In this document: in pieces, positions 15,192 to 24,700 of the stretch
Numbering within the stretch: position 1 is the first letter of the stretch
Layout: each line of letters opens with the position of its first letter
Assembly: GCA_050692055.1 (NCBI GenBank)
Contig: JBOGTC010000144.1
Coordinates: forward strand, 1 to 30,394
Length of the DNA stretch: 30,394 bases
Direction: 5' to 3'
DNA from: JBOGTC01 sp050692055
GTDB lineage: Bacteria > Chloroflexota > Limnocylindria > QHBO01
The notes under the pieces: generated by a model
Databases searched by the model: none
What the model was told of the DNA's origin: nothing
Seen by the model: the letters and a program-made list of their open reading frames with translations, nothing else
Program-made: the position numbers and the translations under genes

Positions 15192-16190
15192 CTAGTAGCC
15201 CGCCTCGAGGTCGACGACGTTGTGCAGCGGCTCGCCGGCCCGGTAGCGGCGCAGGTTCTCGACGAACAGCTCGATGCTGCGCTCCGCCACGCGGTTCGAC
15301 GCCCAGCTGGTGTGCGGCGTGATCACCACGTTCGGCGTGCGGTAGAGCGGCGAGTCGGGCGTCAGGGGCTCCTCGCTGAAGACGTCGAGCACCGCGCCCC
15401 CGATCCAGCCCGACTCCAGCGCGCGGCGCAGCGCGACCTCGTCGATGAGCCTGCCGCGCGCGACGTTGATGAGCCAGGCGTCCTCGCGCATCTCCTGGAA
15501 CTGCTCGGCACCGATGAGGCCGGCGGTGGCATCGGTGAGCGGCGCGGCGACGACCACCACGTCGCTCTCGCGCAGCAGCTCTCCGAGCCGGTCCAGCCCC
15601 AGCAGCTCGACGTTCGGCGCCTCGGCCGTGCCGCGCTCGGGGTGGCGCCGCGTGGCGATGACGCGGCACTCGAACGGGGCCAGCAGCCGGGCGACGTCGG
15701 CGCCGATGCTGCCGAAGCCGACGATACCGACGGTCAGCTCCGCGAGCTCCTGGCCGCGCAGGGGCTGCCAGGTGCGCTCACGCTGCAGCTCGAGGAGCTG
15801 CGGCAGCCGGCGCGCGATGGCCAGGCACATCATCACCACGTACTCGGCGATCGGCCGGCTGAAGACGCCGCGCGCGTTCGTCACGATCAGGCCGCGGGCA
15901 CGAACCGACGGCGTGGCGACTCGCTCGATCCCTGCCGAAACCGAGTGGATCCAGCGCAGGTTCGGCGAGCGGCTGACGACGTGGTCCAGGACCGCGGCGG
16001 GCACGCCGCCACGCAGGAGGACCTCCGCCTCTGCGAAGGCGGACTCGTCGGCGTCACCGTGGATCCGGCCGTCGGCCGCGATCCGTACGCAGCGCACGCC
16101 CTCGACCGACTCGATGCGCGCGGCCATGTCCCGGCGGAGCTGTGCGCCCAGCAGCGGGGTGGCAAGCACGACGAGTGGCGGCTCGCTCAG
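15192..16190 (-). CDS. D-isomer-specific 2-hydroxyacid dehydrogenase, probable CTG start
   Basis: This 332-residue NAD(P)-dependent enzyme interconverts 2-hydroxy and 2-oxo acids. The catalytic trio is visible as R245 (INVARGR), E273/E274 (FSEEPL) and H293 (TPHTSW), and the nucleotide motif GFGSIG is at 158-163. The family fold begins at PLVVLATPLLG, close to position 16190. There GAGGAG (16199-16204) stands 8 nt before a CTG whose bases overlap the upstream TGA as CTGA. The alternatives fit worse: ATG at 16274 adds a non-homologous tail and overlaps the zincin gene by 88 bp, and GTG at 16169 cuts into the first strand. The CTG start is inferred. Substrate unknown. Confidence 0.88.
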   Translation of the reverse strand: MSEPPLVVLATPLLGAQLRRDMAARIESVEGVRCVRIAADGRIHGDADESAFAEAEVLLRGGVPAAVLDHVVSRSPNLRWIHSVSAGIERVATPSVRARGLIVTNARGVFSRPIAEYVVMMCLAIARRLPQLLELQRERTWQPLRGQELAELTVGIVGFGSIGADVARLLAPFECRVIATRRHPERGTAEAPNVELLGLDRLGELLRESDVVVVAAPLTDATAGLIGAEQFQEMREDAWLINVARGRLIDEVALRRALESGWIGGAVLDVFSEEPLTPDSPLYRTPNVVITPHTSWASNRVAERSIELFVENLRRYRAGEPLHNVVDLEAGY

Positions 16191-17341
16191 CGCGGGGACT
16201 CCTCGATGCGGCCGATCCAGGCGTCCGGATTGCGGATCTCGTCGAGCGTGGGCAGCATCTCGGGACCGATCCACACGCGGTTGAGGAACGCGCGGTCGCG
16301 TCGCTCGATGACCGCGTCGACGAATCGCTCGCCGGCCACGTACTGCTCCATCTTCAGGTCGAGCCCGGTGATGCGCATGATCGCTCGTTCGATCCCGCCC
16401 CGGCGCTCGCCGCGACGCTCGAAGCGCTCGTGCAGCTCGTCGAACCCGCGCAGCAGCCGGGCACCGGCCGCGTTCATGACGTGGTTCGAGTAGCCCTCGA
16501 GCAACGACATCAGCGCCTGGGTGCGTTGGAACGTCGCGAGCTGGCGCGGCGTCATGAGCCGCTCGATCCAGTGCCCGTGCCCGCCGCTCAGCGCGTCGCG
16601 CAGGCGCGCCAGCATGCCGCCGGAGTCGCTCGCCAGTTGCTCCACGGAGTCGGCGACGAGGCCGGCGAAGTGCGGGCGGAGCCAGGCGTGGGCCTCGAAC
16701 TCGAAGGCGTGGGTCGCCTCGTGGAGCGCGATGAACGTGCGAAACCGATCGCGTGGCACTCGCAGCGCCGCGGCCGTGGCCACGATGTTCGGCTCGACGA
16801 AATGCAGGCGCCCGCGGGCCGGACCGGCAGCCAACAGGCTAATGTCGTACTGGCCCAGCACCTTGCGGCCGAGGAAGGCGAGCAGAAAGCCGAGCTGCTG
16901 GTTGCCCACCGAGCGGTTGACCAGCCGCGACAGTGCGCGGCCGGCGGTGTCGGGCCCCGGCTGCGCCTCGAGCATCACGCGCTCGACGCGGTCGAACAGC
17001 ACGCGGAAGGTGGCGAGGTTGAGCTCGACCCACTCGAGCCGGTCGACCACCGCCGGCGTCTCGAGCGCGGCCGGCAGCTCGCTGCCGATCTCCTCGGCCA
17101 CCACCGGCTCGATCCGCAGCAGGGTCTCGCGGTAAAACGCCTCCGCCCTGGCCCGGTCCGCGGCACGTATCGGCGTGCCGGCCTCACCCAGCCGGCGACG
17201 GGCGATCTCCCGGACCGCCTCCCAGTCGATGAGGCGCGTCCCGGCGCGGCGCATGATCTCGCGCGACGCCACGCTGGCGCCGAAGGCGAGCAGGCTGCCG
17301 ACCAGGATGCCCGCCCCGAGGCGCGCGGTGTGACGTGCCAT
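16187..17341 (-). CDS. Zinc metalloprotease-like protein (Zincin_2/DUF2342, F420-associated type)
   Basis: This 384-residue protein resembles the Zincin_2 (DUF2342) family, described as associated with coenzyme F420 biosynthesis in actinobacteria and found in related high-GC lineages; its reaction is unknown. The zinc motif HEATH is near residues 204-208, within FIALHEATHAFEFEAHAWL. Residues about 8-28 form a hydrophobic segment, so it may be membrane-anchored. TAGACT (17349-17354) ends 7 nt before the ATG, giving an internal leaderless promoter overlapping the end of murI. Its stop overlaps the proposed CTG start of the dehydrogenase. No F420 biosynthesis gene is in the window. Confidence 0.83.
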   Translation of the reverse strand: MARHTARLGAGILVGSLLAFGASVASREIMRRAGTRLIDWEAVREIARRRLGEAGTPIRAADRARAEAFYRETLLRIEPVVAEEIGSELPAALETPAVVDRLEWVELNLATFRVLFDRVERVMLEAQPGPDTAGRALSRLVNRSVGNQQLGFLLAFLGRKVLGQYDISLLAAGPARGRLHFVEPNIVATAAALRVPRDRFRTFIALHEATHAFEFEAHAWLRPHFAGLVADSVEQLASDSGGMLARLRDALSGGHGHWIERLMTPRQLATFQRTQALMSLLEGYSNHVMNAAGARLLRGFDELHERFERRGERRGGIERAIMRITGLDLKMEQYVAGERFVDAVIERRDRAFLNRVWIGPEMLPTLDEIRNPDAWIGRIEESPR

Positions 17342-17346
17342 GCGTC

Positions 17347-18189
17347 TCAGTCTACGGCAGCGGGCGCGGTAGGCCGAAACGTCGCCGTTTCCACGTTGGG
17401 CAGCCGCTCCCCGAAGAGGCGGGCGGCGACATTGACAAACGCCGACACGTCGCCGGTCGTGGCCACGCGGTGCGAGACCGACGGGGCAGCGGCGGCGCGC
17501 GCCCCGAGGGCGTCGAGCAGGTCCTCCACCGCCAGCGCGGTGGTGAAGGCAGAGTCCACCACGCTGACGGAGGGCCCCACGATCCGCTCGATCGGCGAAC
17601 GCAGCAGCGGGTAGTGCGTGCAGCCCAGCAGCAGGGTGTCGACGCGCGGCTCGTCAGCGAGCAGCGGCTCGAGGTAGCCGCGCAGGGTGGCATCTGTCTC
17701 GGGGCCGTGGGTCAGGCCGGCCTCGACCAGCGGGACGAGGTCGGGACACGCCTGCTGGATGACGTGCGCGCGGGGATCTGCCTCGGAGATGGCATCCCGG
17801 TAGGCGCCGGACTCGACCGTCCCGGCCGTCGCGATCACCCCCACGCAGCGGGTGCGCGTAGCCGCGGCGGCCGCCACTGCGCCGGGCCTCACGACGCCGA
17901 TGACCGGCACGGCCGCTCGCTCGCGGACCGCTTCGAGCGCATGCGCCGTCGCGGTGTTGCAGGCCAGGACCAGCAGCTTCGGGTCCCGCTCCAGCAGCCA
18001 GTCGATCGACTCGAGCGTGAACCGTCGCACCTCGCCAGCGCTTCGCGGACCGTACGGGGCGCGCGCATTGTCCCCCAGGTAGAGGGTGGGCTCGTCCGGC
18101 AGCCGGCGATGCAGCTCGGAGAGGACCGTCAGCCCACCGACGCCGGAGTCGAAGACGCCGATCGAGCGGGGGTCGCCGCGGCGCGGCAT
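17347..18189 (-). CDS. murI: Glutamate racemase
   Basis: This 280-residue enzyme makes D-glutamate for peptidoglycan. Both catalytic cysteines are present: C77 in LACNTATAH and another near residue 190 in LLLGCTHYPLL. The N-terminal IGVFDSGVGGLTVL motif (10-23) supplies the aspartate-serine pair. Length is normal. The ATG lies 8 bp after the stop of the receiver-CpaE gene and lacks a strong ribosome binding site, suggesting coupled translation. Together with the LCP ligase and the DivIC-like protein, it supports a peptidoglycan-containing cell. Confidence 0.95.
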   Translation of the reverse strand: MPRRGDPRSIGVFDSGVGGLTVLSELHRRLPDEPTLYLGDNARAPYGPRSAGEVRRFTLESIDWLLERDPKLLVLACNTATAHALEAVRERAAVPVIGVVRPGAVAAAAATRTRCVGVIATAGTVESGAYRDAISEADPRAHVIQQACPDLVPLVEAGLTHGPETDATLRGYLEPLLADEPRVDTLLLGCTHYPLLRSPIERIVGPSVSVVDSAFTTALAVEDLLDALGARAAAAPSVSHRVATTGDVSAFVNVAARLFGERLPNVETATFRPTAPAAVD

Positions 18190-18197
18190 GAGGCGGC

Positions 18198-19346
18198 TCA
18201 GCGGGGCGCGAGCGCCGGTCTGCGCTCCCGGAGCTGAGCGCTGAGCGCGCTGGCGATGCCGCGCACTCCTTGCGAGATCGGCGCGTCCGGGCTGGAGGTC
18301 ACGAACGGGACCCCCTCGTTGTTGGCGGCCAGCACGAGCCGCCCATCGGAGACCACCTCGAAGTCAATGGGGCTGCCGAGCGCCTCCTCGACATCGGCCT
18401 TGACGAAGCCGCCGGTGGCATCGGCCCTGTTCAGGACCGTTGCCAGCTTGGTGGATGGGTAGCCGATGGCGTTGAAGGTCTCGGCCGACATTGCCAGCGC
18501 CCGAATCGCCATACCGTCGTAGGTCAGGACCTGCAGCACGATGTCGGCCGGATCGAGGAAGACGAGCACATCATCCGAGAGGGCCGCGCGCGTGTCGATG
18601 ACCACGAACTCGTAGATCTGGCGCAGGAGGGAGATCACCTTCTCGATGTCGCGGGTGGTGACCATCTCGGCCATCTCGACCCGCGGCGGAGCGAGGAGGA
18701 GGTCGATCCCCGACGGATCGCGCCAGACCACGTCACCCAGGTCGGCATCGCGTATCCGGTCGGTGGGCAGGTTGACGATGCTCGGCGCCACCGCGGGCAC
18801 GCGCAGCAGGCCGCGGAGGTCGCTGAACTGCAGCGAGCCGTCGATCAGGCACACACGGTGGTCCTGGCCGAGCGCCACGGCCAGGTTGTAGGCCAGGGTC
18901 GTGCGGCCCACGCCGCCCTTCGGCGAGAAGAGGGTCACGACCAGTGAGCGGGCGCGGGCCGATTCCGTTGCGCGCTTCTCGCTCACGGTGCGGATCATGG
19001 TCGTGAGATCGAAGCCGGAGAACGGCATCTTCAGCACGGCGTCGACGCCGCGCTCCGCGCTCTCGCGCACCGGGTTCTGCGGCACGGTCAGCATGATGAT
19101 GCCCACCGGCGGCTCCGCGCTGCGAATCTGCTCCGCGACCTGCTGGCCGCTCACCCGGCCCTGCAGCAGCGCGTCGACGATGACCACGTCGGGCTTCATC
19201 TCGGCGACCGATGCGACCGCGCGGTCGCCGGCGGTGACCACGTCGAGCATCTTGATCTGCGTCTGCGCGTTGAGCAGCGAGCGCATATGGGACGCCACCT
19301 GCGGGACGTCCTCCACCACCAGGAGCCGGATCTGTTCGACTGCCAT
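18198..19346 (-). CDS. Response-regulator receiver fused to CpaE/ParA-like ATPase
   Basis: This 382-residue protein has a receiver domain (about 5-120) with a complete phospho-site: E12/D13, acceptor D58 in VVIVDALL, T87 and K106. A MinD/ParA-type ATPase follows (about 134-375). Its deviant Walker A is SPKGGVGRTTLA: the signature lysine K143 is kept, but the usual P-loop lysine is R148. The architecture matches CpaE/TadZ, which places Tad/Flp pili at the pole. No tad genes are nearby, so another spatial-regulation role is possible. GGTGAGG precedes the ATG closely. Nucleotide binding by the Arg variant is uncertain. Confidence 0.88.
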   Translation of the reverse strand: MAVEQIRLLVVEDVPQVASHMRSLLNAQTQIKMLDVVTAGDRAVASVAEMKPDVVIVDALLQGRVSGQQVAEQIRSAEPPVGIIMLTVPQNPVRESAERGVDAVLKMPFSGFDLTTMIRTVSEKRATESARARSLVVTLFSPKGGVGRTTLAYNLAVALGQDHRVCLIDGSLQFSDLRGLLRVPAVAPSIVNLPTDRIRDADLGDVVWRDPSGIDLLLAPPRVEMAEMVTTRDIEKVISLLRQIYEFVVIDTRAALSDDVLVFLDPADIVLQVLTYDGMAIRALAMSAETFNAIGYPSTKLATVLNRADATGGFVKADVEEALGSPIDFEVVSDGRLVLAANNEGVPFVTSSPDAPISQGVRGIASALSAQLRERRPALAPR

Positions 19347-19383
19347 TCCTCACCCTCTGCGCGGGCCTGCTCTCGATCGCGCG

Positions 19384-20178
19384 TCAGCGTCGCGCGACGA
19401 CGATGCACCGCTCGCTCTCGGCATCGAGCGCCTCGAGATCGTGCGAGCCGTAGGTCGTCTCGACCACGAGGTTCGCCTCGTCCACGAGCTGGAGCAGCCG
19501 TCCAGGAGAGGGATACCAGAGTCGGAAGCTGGCCGGAAGCCGCGCTATCGTACCATCGGGTCCGGCCACATCCACCAGCGTGGCGAACAGCACGCGAAGG
19601 CCCTCCGGCACCTCGTGACGTGTCAGCTGGCTGCGGCGCACGACCTGTCGGCCGTGCAACGACCCGCGCCAGTCAACGCTCAGCGGGAGGTCGCGCTGCG
19701 GCAGCCCACCGGGGCCCAGGCCATCAAGCACGAGCAGGCCGGACGCCGACAGCAGGCCGGCCGCGGCCGTGATCGCCCGCAGCGCCTCCTCCGGACCGTC
19801 GAGATGGGCGAGCACGCCCGCAAGCACGACGAGCTGGAACCGATCTCGATGAGCCGCCCTTCTGACGTCGGCCTCCACCAGCTCGATCCGCCCGTCGGCG
19901 AACGCGGCCCGAAGGCGGGGGTCGGCATCGATCCGCCGCCGGGCGCGCTCGAGGAGCGCCGGCGAGCCGTCCATGCCGACCACGTGCCTGGCGCCGCCGT
20001 CCAAGAACGAGCCGAACAGCCTGCCGGATCCGCACCCCAGGTCGACGACGCTTCCGCCGGCGCGCCGCGCCCACTCGCGGTAGAAGACAAGGTCCTCCCC
20101 GATCGCGTCATGCTCGAGGTCGTAGAGGTCGGCCAGGAGATCAGCCTCGCTCGCCTGGCCGGCGAAGATGTCGCTCAG
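19384..20178 (-). CDS. SAM-dependent methyltransferase with no canonical start, probable CTG start
   Basis: This 264-residue class I methyltransferase has motif I VVDLGCGSG (44-52), the acidic motif in VGMDGSPAL and motif IV in FQLVVLAGVLAHLD. The only canonical in-frame start is the TTG at 20004, which lies after motif I and would remove the SAM-binding loop. Upstream the frame stays open to a TGA within the peptidase gene without any ATG, GTG or TTG. The CTG at 20176-20178 overlaps the peptidase stop as CTGA, with GGGAG 8 nt ahead, so I place the start there. Substrate unknown. Confidence 0.85.
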   Translation of the reverse strand: MSDIFAGQASEADLLADLYDLEHDAIGEDLVFYREWARRAGGSVVDLGCGSGRLFGSFLDGGARHVVGMDGSPALLERARRRIDADPRLRAAFADGRIELVEADVRRAAHRDRFQLVVLAGVLAHLDGPEEALRAITAAAGLLSASGLLVLDGLGPGGLPQRDLPLSVDWRGSLHGRQVVRRSQLTRHEVPEGLRVLFATLVDVAGPDGTIARLPASFRLWYPSPGRLLQLVDEANLVVETTYGSHDLEALDAESERCIVVARR

Positions 20179-21371
20179 CCGCGTGGCTCCCGTCCGCCAC
20201 CCCGGGCCCGCAGCTCGTGCCAGGCGCGCTCGACCAGCTCAGGGCGCCGGATGAGCTCGACCGCGGTCTCGGCCAGGACACGGATGGCGACTGGCAGCAT
20301 CTCGTCGCCGCCCTGCCCGCCAGCGTGTGCCGCGAACTCGCGCGAGTGGCCCGGCGTGCCCTCCGGGGCGATGGCCAGCGTCGGGTGGATGGTGGGCAGC
20401 TCGTGGCTGACGTTGCCCATGTCGGTGCTGCCGGCGTTGGGATCGACCGGCCCGTCGGTCCAGCCCGCAGCGGCCAGGTGGCGGCGCCAGACCTCGAGCA
20501 GGGTCGGGCTGTTGAGCATGGTGCGGCAGCGGTTGGCTCGACTCTCGCTCACCTCCACGCTGCAGCCGGTGGCTGCGGCGGCCGCACGGGCCATGGCGCC
20601 GAAGCGCTCGATCATGGCGTCGAGGTCGTCGTCAACGGGCGTGCGCAAGAACCAGCGCCCGCTCGTCAGGTCCGGGACGATGTTCGGCGCCGCGCCGCCG
20701 TGGGTGATGATGCCGTGCACCCGCTCTCCCGGCTTCAGGTGCTGGCGCCACTGGGCGACCATGGTGTAGAGCAGCACGATGGCGTCGAGCGCGTTCTTGC
20801 CGAGCCACGGGTCCGCGCTGGCATGCGCCAACGTGCCGTGGAAGGTGACGCCGACCTCGCTGATTGCGAGGCACGCGACCTCCGCGTTCGTGCGGTCCGA
20901 CGGATGGATCTGGAGCGCGACGTCCACGTCATCGAAGACGCCGCGCTCGATGAGGATGACCTTGCCGTTGCCGGCCTCCTCGGCAGGAGTGCCGATGAAG
21001 CGGACCTCGCCGGCGAAGTCCCGGCCCAGGAGCCGGGAGGCGACGATGGCCGCGCCGGCGCTCGACGAGCACATCAGGTTGTGGCCGCAGCCGTGGCCGA
21101 CCTCCGGCAGTGCGTCATACTCGCCTGGAAGCGCAATGACGGGGCCGGGCGCGCCGCCGCGCCAGCGCGCCACGAAGGCGGTCTGCAGGCCGCCGGCCGG
21201 TGCTTCCACCTCGAACCCATTCCGCGCGAGCAGATCCGCGGTCCAGGCGGCAGCCTGTCGTTCCTCGAACGCAATCTCGGGGTGGGCATGCACCCGGTGC
21301 GACAGCTCCAGCGCGTCGCCGAGGACGTGGTCAATGGCGGCGTCGACGGCGCCTGCGCTGCCCTGGATCAT
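20175..21371 (-). CDS. M20-family metallo-amidohydrolase
   Basis: This 398-residue protein of the M20 peptidase / aminoacylase-1-like family (AbgB/HipO type) hydrolyses N-acyl or peptide amide bonds with a divalent metal pair. Visible landmarks are RVHAHPEIAFEE near the N-terminus, LPGEYDALPEVGHGCGHNLM with the metal ligands, GTPAEEAGNGK with the catalytic glutamate pair, the lid-domain HGTLAHASADPWLGKNALDA, and the final GTPGHSREFA histidine. AGGAGGT stands just before the ATG at 21371. The upstream membrane-protein gene ends 13 bp earlier. Substrate unknown. Confidence 0.9.
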   Translation of the reverse strand: MIQGSAGAVDAAIDHVLGDALELSHRVHAHPEIAFEERQAAAWTADLLARNGFEVEAPAGGLQTAFVARWRGGAPGPVIALPGEYDALPEVGHGCGHNLMCSSSAGAAIVASRLLGRDFAGEVRFIGTPAEEAGNGKVILIERGVFDDVDVALQIHPSDRTNAEVACLAISEVGVTFHGTLAHASADPWLGKNALDAIVLLYTMVAQWRQHLKPGERVHGIITHGGAAPNIVPDLTSGRWFLRTPVDDDLDAMIERFGAMARAAAAATGCSVEVSESRANRCRTMLNSPTLLEVWRRHLAAAGWTDGPVDPNAGSTDMGNVSHELPTIHPTLAIAPEGTPGHSREFAAHAGGQGGDEMLPVAIRVLAETAVELIRRPELVERAWHELRARGGGREPRG

Positions 21372-21384
21372 GTCACCTCCTGCG

Positions 21385-21786
21385 TCAGGGGTCGCGTGAT
21401 GCGAGGAACCGCTCGATGAGGACCGCAAGCACCGCGACGAAGATCACGACCGGAACGCTCAGCGCACCCCCGAGACGCAAGCCGGCCAGGACCGCGATCA
21501 CCAGTCCCGCCAGGACCGCTCGCCGCGCGGCGCGCCACCAGGCGCCACGGTAGACGATCCGCCGGCGTGCCACGAATTCCGCCAGGAATGCGAATGGCGT
21601 GACGAGCAGGGTCACCGCGATCGAGGCCAGTCCGACCACGACCGTCACGTTGGCGGCGGCGGATGGGCAGCTCAGGCGCGCCGTCTCGACCGGGCAGGCG
21701 CGCGAGGCGAATGCAACCAGCACCAGAACGACCAGGCCGGCGCCGAGGACCAGTGCCACCACCACGAGCCGCGCGCTCGCTGTCAT
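21385..21786 (-). CDS. Small membrane protein (133 aa)
   Basis: This protein has about four hydrophobic segments: LVVVALVLGAGLVVLVLVAFA, VTVVVGLASIAVTLLVTPFAFLAEF, AVLAGLVIAVLAGLRL and VPVVIFVAVLAVLIERFL. Two cysteines lie in the first external loop (RACPVETARLSCPS). No family is recognised. Its ATG overlaps the UvrD-RecB stop by 4 bp (ATGA), so translation is coupled, but no functional link to DNA repair is evident. The frame stays open far upstream only as a shadow of the helicase gene. Confidence 0.75.
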   Translation of the reverse strand: MTASARLVVVALVLGAGLVVLVLVAFASRACPVETARLSCPSAAANVTVVVGLASIAVTLLVTPFAFLAEFVARRRIVYRGAWWRAARRAVLAGLVIAVLAGLRLGGALSVPVVIFVAVLAVLIERFLASRDP

Positions 21787-24700
21787 CGCGCCGCATCTGG
21801 GCAGATCTCCCGGAACGGGCAGTACCCGCAGCGCATGCTCGACGGCGTCGGTGCGAATCGACCGGCGCGAATCCCCTCCGCCGCGGTCGCGATCTTCTCC
21901 TGCGCCCGCTCGAGGCGCCGTTCGCTGGCGTCTGACCTGCCCACCATGCCCGACTCGAGGAAATGCAGCGTCAGCTCGTCCGGCAGCCGGCCGTGCTGTG
22001 CCTCGTAGGCCAGCGCGTAGATCGACAGCTGCAGGGACTCTCGCGCGCGTCGGTTGGCCGTGGCCAGGTCGCGCACGTCGCTCGACTTGTAGTCCGTGAT
22101 GACCACGTGCCCATCGGCATCCACGTCGACGCGGTCGTACCGGCCGCGGATCCGGTCGCGCCCGAAGCTGGCCGCGAACTCCTGCTCGATGGCGGTCGGC
22201 CGCGCGGGATCGCGCTGCTGCGCTTCCCAGAAGCGACCCAGCGCCTCGCACGCCGCCGCGCGCCGCGCCTCCTCGTGCTCGCGCGTCAGGAAGCCGACCG
22301 ACTCCCAGCTGCCGTCCAGTGCGGCATGCAGGTCGTCGAGGCTCATCGGGCGTCCGGCGAGCTGGCGCCGGTGGAAGGCCTGCACGGCGGCATGCAGCGC
22401 CCGGCCGTAGACCATCTGGTGCGAAGGCGGCGTCGGGATGCGGACGACATGCCCGTATCGGTACTTCGCCGGGCAGTCGAGATAGTCGTTGATCTGCCCG
22501 TAGCTCAGGTTGAGCGGCCTGTCCCCGATCGCCGGCCGCACGGTTGCCGTCGCGGGCTCGCGCGGCGAGGCCTCGTGGCGGCTGAGCCGCTCGGCGAGGC
22601 TTGGCCGCAGCATCTCGACGGGGGTCGCCGGCGGCAGGTCGAGAGCCTCGGTCACGAACTGGCTCATCCGCCGCGCGCGGCGGCCACCGTAGTCGCCGGA
22701 CCATGTGAGGATCAGCTCCTCACGCGCGCGGGTCATGCCCACGTGGAAGAGGCGCCGCTCCTCGGCGAGGTGCTGGTCGCCACTTGGCGAGGCCGCCGGC
22801 AGCAGCTCGGCCGGAAGCTCGAACGGATCACGCCGCTCGCGGCTCGGGAAGCGGTCCTCGACCAGCCCGACCATGAAGACGACACCGAACTCCAGGCCCT
22901 TGGCCTTGTGGTAGGTCAGCACGTGGACCGCTTCGCCCCCGTCGGGCTCGGCATCGGCGGTCGAAGGATCGTCACCCGTCTCGATCAGGGTGTCGAGCTG
23001 CGCAACCAGGAAGGGCAGGCGATCGTCGCGCAGCAGGCCGCCCTGGCGCCGCACGATCTCGAAGAAGCGTGCCACGTTCGCGATCCGCTCGTCTCCGGTC
23101 TCCTTCGCCTCGTGGGTCAGCCGCGACAGCCATCCGGTGCTGCTGATGAAGTGGTAGAGAAGCTCGCCGCAGCTGCGTTCGGTGCTCAGAGCCCGATGCT
23201 GGTCCAGGCTGCCCAGCAGCCGCTGCACGACCTCCAGCGCCCGAAAGCCAAAGGCCGAATCCTCCGGGTGGGCCGATGCCTGCCGCAGCGCCGCGCCGAG
23301 GCTCGCGCGGCGCCGGCTGGCGCGGTTGAGGGCCAGCGTGACGTCCGCCGGCGCCAGGCCGAACAGCTCGCTCGTGGCGAGGTCGTACAGGCTGACCGAG
23401 TCGTCCGGGTCGTTGACCGCGCGCAGGAAGCTGATCAGCAGCCGAACCTCCGGCTGGCGGTAGAGCCCGGCGGTGCCGCTGAAGCGCCATGGCACGCGCG
23501 CCATGTTCAGCGCGCGCAGGAACGGATCGGCGTCGCGGTTGCCGCGCACGAGGATGGCATGCTCGCCCGCGGGCCGGCCCCCATGCACGGAGGCGGCGAT
23601 GCGCTCGGCGACGGCATCGGCCTCGTCCGAGCCGGTGGAGAACGCCAGGAGCTCGATCGGCCCCGCCGCCGGCTCCGGCCGCGCGAAGCGGACCTTCGCC
23701 CGCAGCCGCTTGTCCAGTCCTTCGCGCGCCTCGAGCCGATCCGGGCCGTTGTGCCCGATCAGCCGATGCGCTGCGTCCAGGATCGGCTGACGGCTGCGGA
23801 AGTTATCGACCAGGACCACGCTCGCGGCCTTCGGATAGGCAACGCGAAAGCCCAGGATGTTCCCCAGCGCGGCGCCCCGGAAGCGGTAGATGCTCTGGTC
23901 GTCGTCCCCCACCACCGTTACGTTGGAGTGCGGGGCCGCGAGCAGCTTGACGAGCTCCCATTGCGCATGGTTCGTGTCCTGGAACTCGTCGACACAGATG
24001 TAGCGGTAGCGTGCCTGCTCGCGGGCCAGGAGTGCGGGGTGCTCGCGCAGGAGGCCCAGGGCGAGGCTCACCTGGTCGCCGAAATCGAGCCGATCGCTGC
24101 CGCGCATGAGCCGCTCGTAGGCCGCGAACAGGCCCGCCAGCTCGGCGTGGCGCGCCGCCTCCTCGGCGAGCGCCACGTCATCCGGCGTCGCGGCGGCCCG
24201 CTCGGCCAGGCGGGCGGCCGCCGCCAGGTAGGCCTCGGGCGAGATGTCCTCGTCGCGCAGGCGGCTGATGAGCGTGACCAGCCCCGACAGGAAGCGCGTC
24301 GGATCGCCGAGCGGGCGGTATCGGTCCAGGGGGAGGTCGAAGAGGTGCTCCCGCAGGAAGATGATCTGCTCCGCGCGCGACAGGACGGTCGAGCGGTCCG
24401 ACAGGCCGGCCTCGAGCGCGTGCTCGCGCAGCAGACGGTCGCCGAAGGCGTGGAACGTGCTCACGACGGCATCGTTGTGCCCGTACGGCACGAGGCGGTC
24501 GATGCGCTCGGTCATCTCGAGCGCCGCTCGGTCTGTGAATGTCAGCGCCAGGATCTCGGATGGGCTGGCGCGCTTCTCGGCGATGAGCCACGCGATGCGT
24601 CGGGTGATGACCGTGGTCTTGCCGGTGCCCGCGCCGGCGACGATGAGGAGCGGTCCTTCACCGTACGTCACCGCTTTGCGCTGTCGCGCAGTCAGGTCGG

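Noticed and set aside
15187..15669. Upstream extension of ychF
   Set aside because: YchF begins MQVTIVGLPGSGKTT at 15186, the standard N-terminus; the extension is a shadow of the dehydrogenase gene.
15222..16493. Plus-strand 423-codon frame over the dehydrogenase
   Set aside because: It is a shadow of a gene with all catalytic residues; no domain is recognisable.
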